Assembly: GCA_963611165.1 (NCBI GenBank)
Contig: CAVDQG010000071.1
Coordinates: forward strand, 1 to 8,936
Source of the DNA: SIG603 sp963611165
Lineage (GTDB): Bacteria; Bacillota; Clostridia; Oscillospirales; Acutalibacteraceae
Direction of reading: 5' to 3'
Length of the DNA stretch: 8,936 bases
Part shown: positions 5,417-8,936 of the stretch, in pieces
Position numbering within the stretch: the stretch's first letter is position 1
Layout: each line of letters begins with the position of its first letter
Position numbers and translations under genes: made by a program
Notes under the pieces: generated by a model
What the model saw: the letters and a program-made list of their open reading frames with translations, nothing else
Told to the model about the DNA's origin: nothing
Databases searched by the model: none

Positions 5417-7078
5417 TCAGAAATTGTTTTCGTTCATTCTCTGCATAGCCTTGAGAATATTAGGCATAGCCTGCTTTTTACGGCTGACAATTCCCGGTAA
5501 GAATGCAACACCGTTTTCGATCTTGACTCCGAATGCGTTTTCGATGATTTCTTCGATACCGTCACCGACAAAAATTGCCTTTGACGAACCAATCATAACG
5601 TCCGTGAGGAGCATAACGATAATGTCCATCTTGGTTGTTTCCATAACCTGATCGAGATACGGTCTCATTCTTACTATGAGCTTCTCGGTATCTTCGTCGC
5701 CGATTACGCTGACCTGAGCAATACCGATTTTCTTGTTCTCAGAGTTGAATGTCTTGAAGTCTGCGTAGAAGATTTCTTCTTCTGTCTGATTGTCGTGGTT
5801 GCATCCCGCTCTGAACATAGATGTTGCAAATTCCTCGGGGTCGATTCCTGCGATAGCGGCAAGCTCGTATGCTGTGTTCTTATCAACAGGAGTGCATGTG
5901 GGGGAGCGGAAGCAAAGGGTATCAGAGAGGATAGCCGCACAAAGAAGACCTGCTACTTTCGGTTCAATCTCAACATGTTCCTCATGGTACATCATTGTGA
6001 TGATTGTCGCAGTACAGCCAAGCGGCATATTTCTGAAATTAATCGGCTGCATCGTCTGAATTGCTCCGATTCTGTGGTGGTCGATAACCTCGATTATCTC
6101 ACAGCTCTCGATACCGTCAACAGCCTGAGAAGCCTCGTTGTGGTCAACCATTACGACCTTTTTGTCCTCGACATCAAGAAGATTTCTCTGTGAGAGAAGT
6201 CCGAGATAATTCTCGTTCTTATCGAGCACAGGGAAATAACGGATTCTCTGCTTTGTCATTACGCCCTTGACATGGGAAACGAGGTCATAGTCATGGAAGT
6301 AAATGAGGTCGTGGTCACGCATAACCTGTCTTACGGGTATACTCTGATTTATAAGTCTCGCTACCGTGAAGGTGTCGTATGGTGAGACGATAATCGTGCA
6401 TCCGTTAGCTGCGGCAAGGTTTTTGATAAGCTTTGAGATTTGCTCGCCATGTGAAAGGCAAACGATAAGCCAGTCAGCACCCGCCTCGATAGCATTGAGC
6501 ATTGCACCGGAGCGGTTACCTAAAATAACCATTGAATGCTCGCCGACAAGCTGGGAAACGGTTTCGTCGTTTGATGCGCCGATGATGACATTACCCTCGT
6601 TAAAAGCACGGTTCATATCGCCGACAATTAATTCGCCCGAAAGTGTCTCAACAATGTTTTTGCATAAAACACCCGAGTCGGAAAGTGAAGTGGAGCTGTT
6701 CTGAGACATTGAGTTTCTTGCAACATCTCCTCTTGTGAGAACGCCGACAAGCTTACCGCCGTCAAGAACGGGAAGGGTAGGGACGGACTCTTTTTCCATT
6801 ATCTGCCAAGCCTCGTAGACGGAGGTCTCTCTGTCTATGCCCTGAGCGAGGCGCATCTCTACGTCCTTTGCTCTGGGCTCAAGTGTGTCGGCAAACTGAG
6901 GTGCTTTGACCTTGAAGTAGTCAAGCACAAATTTTGTTTCTTCGTTAAGTCGGCCTGCTCTTTTTGCGACATATCTCAAGTTTGTAGTCTTTCTTCTGAG
7001 GTATGCATAAGCAAGAGCCGAGCAGATGGAGTCTGTATCGGGATTCTTATGTCCGATAACAATTACTTCTTTTTGCAT
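5417..7078 (-). CDS. ppaC: Family II (Mn-dependent) inorganic pyrophosphatase with CBS and DRTGG domains
   Basis: This cytoplasmic enzyme hydrolyses pyrophosphate to phosphate and so drives biosynthetic reactions. It has 553 residues, much longer than the roughly 310 of simple family II enzymes because of an inserted regulatory region. The DHH domain starts with GHKNPDTDS (9-17; His10, Asp14, Asp16). A CBS motif follows (about 70-127, VGVLTRGD at 111-118), then a DRTGG-like domain (about 140-245) and a second CBS motif (about 250-305). The DHH domain resumes with VDHNE (311-315), VIDHHR (331-336) and Asp386. The C-terminal DHHA2 domain carries the substrate-binding SRKKQ (532-536). CBS insertions in this family bind adenine nucleotides, and the DRTGG type is reported to bind diadenosine polyphosphates. 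AGAAAGGG (7085-7092, complement) precedes the ATG. All catalytic motifs appear intact. Confidence 0.95.
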   Translation of the reverse strand: MQKEVIVIGHKNPDTDSICSALAYAYLRRKTTNLRYVAKRAGRLNEETKFVLDYFKVKAPQFADTLEPRAKDVEMRLAQGIDRETSVYEAWQIMEKESVPTLPVLDGGKLVGVLTRGDVARNSMSQNSSTSLSDSGVLCKNIVETLSGELIVGDMNRAFNEGNVIIGASNDETVSQLVGEHSMVILGNRSGAMLNAIEAGADWLIVCLSHGEQISKLIKNLAAANGCTIIVSPYDTFTVARLINQSIPVRQVMRDHDLIYFHDYDLVSHVKGVMTKQRIRYFPVLDKNENYLGLLSQRNLLDVEDKKVVMVDHNEASQAVDGIESCEIIEVIDHHRIGAIQTMQPINFRNMPLGCTATIITMMYHEEHVEIEPKVAGLLCAAILSDTLCFRSPTCTPVDKNTAYELAAIAGIDPEEFATSMFRAGCNHDNQTEEEIFYADFKTFNSENKKIGIAQVSVIGDEDTEKLIVRMRPYLDQVMETTKMDIIVMLLTDVMIGSSKAIFVGDGIEEIIENAFGVKIENGVAFLPGIVSRKKQAMPNILKAMQRMNENNF

Positions 7079-7110
7079 AATAAGCCCTTTCTGAAAGTCT
7101 GAATGATTTA

Positions 7111-7139
7111 ATTATAACGGGATTAATAAATATTTGCAA
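7111..7139 (-). promoter_or_regulatory. Promoter of ppaC
   Basis: Read on the minus strand, -35 TTGCAA (7139-7134, four of six matches) is followed by a 17-bp spacer and a perfect -10 TATAAT (7116-7111). Initiation near 7104 would give a leader of about 25 nt carrying the ribosome binding site. Confidence 0.62.
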
Positions 7140-7152
7140 TAGATAACGGCTC

Positions 7153-7181
7153 TTGAAATATGTCTAAATCTCAAATATAAT
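7153..7181 (+). promoter_or_regulatory. Promoter of the tRNA nucleotidyltransferase gene
   Basis: TTGAAA (7153-7158, five of six matches) lies 17 bp before a perfect TATAAT (7176-7181). Start of transcription is expected near 7188, about 39 nt before the GTG. Its -35 lies only 13 bp from that of the divergent ppaC promoter, so one bound protein could affect both. Confidence 0.72.
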
Positions 7182-7226
7182 ATATACAATATACCGATAT
7201 TTAAATGAAGAGAAAGGGGTAGTTTT

Positions 7227-8558
7227 GTGAACAGCTATATAGAAGATTTGAATTTGGCGAAAGAAATAGCAAAGAAAGTATCATTAATGGGTGGAAAAAC
7301 CTATTTTGTCGGCGGCTTTGTCCGAGATTTACTTATGAATAAAGAGCCGAATGATATAGATATAGAAATTTTCGGAATAGAAGAACTTGGGCTTCGTGAA
7401 ATTCTTTCGAGTTTAGGCTCTTTAAAAGACATAACATCAAGCTTTGAAATATATAATCTGTCAGGCTCGAATCTTGATATAACTTTACCTCGAAACCCTG
7501 ACAACGATGAAATTAACCCTTTTGCCAGCGAAATAGAAGCAGCTAAACGCAGAGACTTCACAATGAACACCGTGATGAAAAATGTTCTAAGCGGAGAAAT
7601 TCTCGATTTTTACGGCGGAGCAAAAGATATAGAAAACAAAATAATCAGAGCAACATGCGACGAAAGCTTTAGTGCCGACACTTTAAGAGTATTTAGAATG
7701 GCTGATTTTTGTGCAAGGTTTAATTTCAAGCCTGATGAGCATACTAAAGAATTGGCTATGATGGTTGATTTAAGTAATTTAAAGAGAGAAAGAGTGTTTG
7801 AAGAGCTTAAAAAGGCATTGTTGAAATCAGAAAAGCCGTCAGTATTTTTTGAAACCTTGAGAGAAATAAAGTCGCTCGATGTTTGGTTTCCTGAGTTAAA
7901 AGCTTTGATAAACACCGAGCAAAATCCTAAATGGCATCCCGAGGGAAATGTATGGAATCACACAATGATGGTCTTAAACGAAGCGGCTAAGTTAAAGAAT
8001 GAGGCGAAAGAACCGTTAAATTTTATGCTTTCTGCCTTGTTCCATGACCTCGGTAAAGCAGTCGCCACAACTGTAAAGGACGGAAAAATAATTTCTCACG
8101 GACACGATGTAAAGGGAGCCAGCCTTACAGCTAAAGCGGTGAAACGTCTCACAAACAACAAAAGTGTCTTGAAGTACACGACAAATATGACAGAACTTCA
8201 TATGCGACCGAACGGATATGCAGCACAAAATTCCTCTCAAAAGGCATTTAATAAGCTGTTTTATGCGAGTGTATGTCCAGAAGATTTGCTTCTTCTTTCA
8301 AAAGCCGACCATATGGGAAGAGGCGTTTTTTCTGATTACAGTGCGACAGAAGAGCTGTTAAAACAAGCTTTAAGCACATATAACAAACTTATGTCAGAGC
8401 CTTATGTCACGGGAAAAGACCTCATTGACGCAGGAATTAAACCTGACAAAAATTTCAGCAAGTTACTGGATTTTGCCAATAAGCTTAGACTTTCACAAGT
8501 CCCGTACGAAACAGCATTCAAACAGGTTGTGTCTCTTGCTAAAAGTAAATCTCTGTGA
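7227..8558 (+). CDS. cca: CCA tRNA nucleotidyltransferase (poly(A) polymerase head plus HD domain)
   Basis: This 443-residue class II nucleotidyltransferase most likely adds or repairs the CCA end of tRNAs. The head domain shows GGFVRD (29-34), the metal-binding DIDIE (43-47, Asp43 and Asp45), the RRDFTMNT motif (108-115) and DTLRVFR (151-157) for nucleotide selection. An HD phosphohydrolase domain follows, with WNHTMMVL (243-250, His245), FHDLGK (272-277, His273-Asp274), HGHD (291-294) and a later Asp361. HD domains of this type can give phosphatase or 2',3'-cyclic phosphodiesterase activity. The GTG start follows AAAGGGG (7213-7219) by 7 nt; no upstream alternative is needed. Codon use is visibly more A/T-rich (many ATA, TTA, AAA) than in the UPF0210 gene. 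A poly(A) polymerase or a CC- or A-adding specialist cannot be excluded from sequence alone. Confidence 0.88.
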   Translation: MNSYIEDLNLAKEIAKKVSLMGGKTYFVGGFVRDLLMNKEPNDIDIEIFGIEELGLREILSSLGSLKDITSSFEIYNLSGSNLDITLPRNPDNDEINPFASEIEAAKRRDFTMNTVMKNVLSGEILDFYGGAKDIENKIIRATCDESFSADTLRVFRMADFCARFNFKPDEHTKELAMMVDLSNLKRERVFEELKKALLKSEKPSVFFETLREIKSLDVWFPELKALINTEQNPKWHPEGNVWNHTMMVLNEAAKLKNEAKEPLNFMLSALFHDLGKAVATTVKDGKIISHGHDVKGASLTAKAVKRLTNNKSVLKYTTNMTELHMRPNGYAAQNSSQKAFNKLFYASVCPEDLLLLSKADHMGRGVFSDYSATEELLKQALSTYNKLMSEPYVTGKDLIDAGIKPDKNFSKLLDFANKLRLSQVPYETAFKQVVSLAKSKSL

Positions 8559-8573
8559 AGTAAAACCGCTTTA

Positions 8574-8602
8574 TTGACATTATGGCATATTTATCATAAA
8601 AT
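8574..8602 (+). promoter_or_regulatory. Promoter of the downstream partial gene
   Basis: A perfect TTGACA (8574-8579) and TAAAAT (8597-8602, five of six matches) are separated by 17 bp. Initiation would be near 8609. The -35 begins only 15 bp after the cca stop, and no terminator is visible between them, so readthrough from cca is also possible. Confidence 0.68.
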
Positions 8603-8761
8603 ATACGGTACTTATGTATAGTATACTTATTCTTCCGGAATCGGAACTGCGGAGGAATGTTATAAAAACATGAATATTAAGCAACCATAATATTCTGCAT
8701 GACTAAAAATTTAATACAAACTTGTGAGCGGTTTTGACCGCTTTACACGGAGGAACTAAAA
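8603..8761 (+). other. Leader of about 150 nt before the partial gene
   Basis: The leader contains the self-complementary words AGTATACT and TTCCGGAA and an unused-looking ribosome binding site GGAGG (8651-8655). A 6-bp hairpin (AGCGGT 8727-8732 with ACCGCT 8737-8742, followed by TTT) lies six bases before the real ribosome binding site. ACCGCTTTA appears here and again just after the cca stop (8566-8574). I do not recognise a known riboswitch in it. Confidence 0.35.
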
Positions 8762-8936
8762 TTGACAGATAAAAAAGTTAATAAAGCGAGCAGAGAGAAA
8801 TCTGCAGAGAATAAAGCCGGAAATCAGCTTGATATGCTTTATTCGTCGCTTGCTCCCATAGCTACTGCAAAGAAGCAGTCAGCTTCTAATCGTGTTGCCC
8901 AAAAATCGAAGAGCGGCAAGAATACCAAGCCCAAGA
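8762..8936 (+). CDS. Unrecognised lysine-rich protein, N-terminus only
   Basis: This frame is open from a TTG start to the window edge, giving 58 complete codons. GGAGG (8749-8753) sits 8 nt before the TTG, a strong ribosome binding site that decides the start. The first in-frame ATG is only codon 25 (8834-8836) and has no such site. The visible part is hydrophilic and basic, with 12 Lys and 2 Arg in 58 residues, and is probably disordered except for a short helix-like stretch, NQLDMLYSSLAPIA (21-34). There is no signal peptide or membrane segment. Such tails often precede a nucleic-acid-binding or ribosome-associated domain, but that domain is outside the window, so I assign no function. It has its own promoter and lies 203 bp after cca on the same strand. 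Confidence 0.72.
   Translation, partial: MTDKKVNKASREKSAENKAGNQLDMLYSSLAPIATAKKQSASNRVAQKSKSGKNTKPK

Noticed and set aside
5795..6193. Plus-strand open frame of 132 codons inside ppaC
   Set aside because: It is opposite the conserved DHH and DHHA2 coding region, with no recognisable motifs.
8651..8690. GGAGG followed by a six-codon ORF (ATG at 8670, MNIKQP)
   Set aside because: Spacing of 14 nt is too long and the ORF is too short to support; kept only as an orphan ribosome binding site in the leader.
1..8936. CRISPR array, insertion sequence, prophage, tRNA or rRNA genes
   Set aside because: No regularly spaced repeats, transposase or integrase motifs, terminal inverted repeats, tRNA cloverleaf or rRNA sequence was seen on either strand.

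Overview
The window looks like draft chromosomal DNA from a low-to-moderate GC Firmicute of class Clostridia, probably near Ruminococcaceae/Oscillospiraceae. The reasons are the T-box leader, the Shine-Dalgarno-led genes with GTG and TTG starts, the neighbouring ACT-domain (UPF0237) and PFL-like (UPF0210) genes, and a family II pyrophosphatase carrying CBS and DRTGG domains. The genus assignment is an inference. A run of ten Ns at 2754-2763 marks an assembly gap.

Layout. (1) 1-186 is AT-rich and has no supportable gene. (2) 187-3536 is a T-box-controlled ABC transporter operon. It has a promoter, a T-box leader with a TGG (Trp) specifier, an intrinsic terminator, a 12-codon Trp-containing leader ORF, a possible bypass promoter, and then the lipoprotein (trpX), permease (trpY) and ATPase (trpZ). 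A stem-loop lies between trpX and trpY and a strong terminator follows trpZ. (3) 3588-5346 is a two-gene unit, ACT-domain protein plus UPF0210/PFL-like protein, closed by its own terminator. (4) 5356-7139, minus strand, is a CBS/DRTGG manganese-type inorganic pyrophosphatase (ppaC) converging on unit 3. (5) 7153-8558 is a tRNA nucleotidyltransferase of the CCA-adding type with an HD domain, transcribed divergently from ppaC. (6) 8574-8936 is a good promoter, a roughly 150-nt leader and the lysine-rich start of an unrecognised gene that runs off the end.

How it works together. The T-box reads tRNA-Trp charging through the TGG specifier and a TGGC bulge that would match discriminator G73. The transporter is therefore best read as the tryptophan uptake system TrpXYZ, predicted from T-box genomics. 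The most unusual part is the 140 nt between the T-box terminator and trpX. It holds a short ORF with an ideal ribosome binding site and one Trp codon, and then a separate promoter-like element. Together they hint at a second control layer beyond the T-box. The remaining genes are housekeeping or conserved-unknown genes. I see no phage, transposon, CRISPR array, rRNA or tRNA gene.
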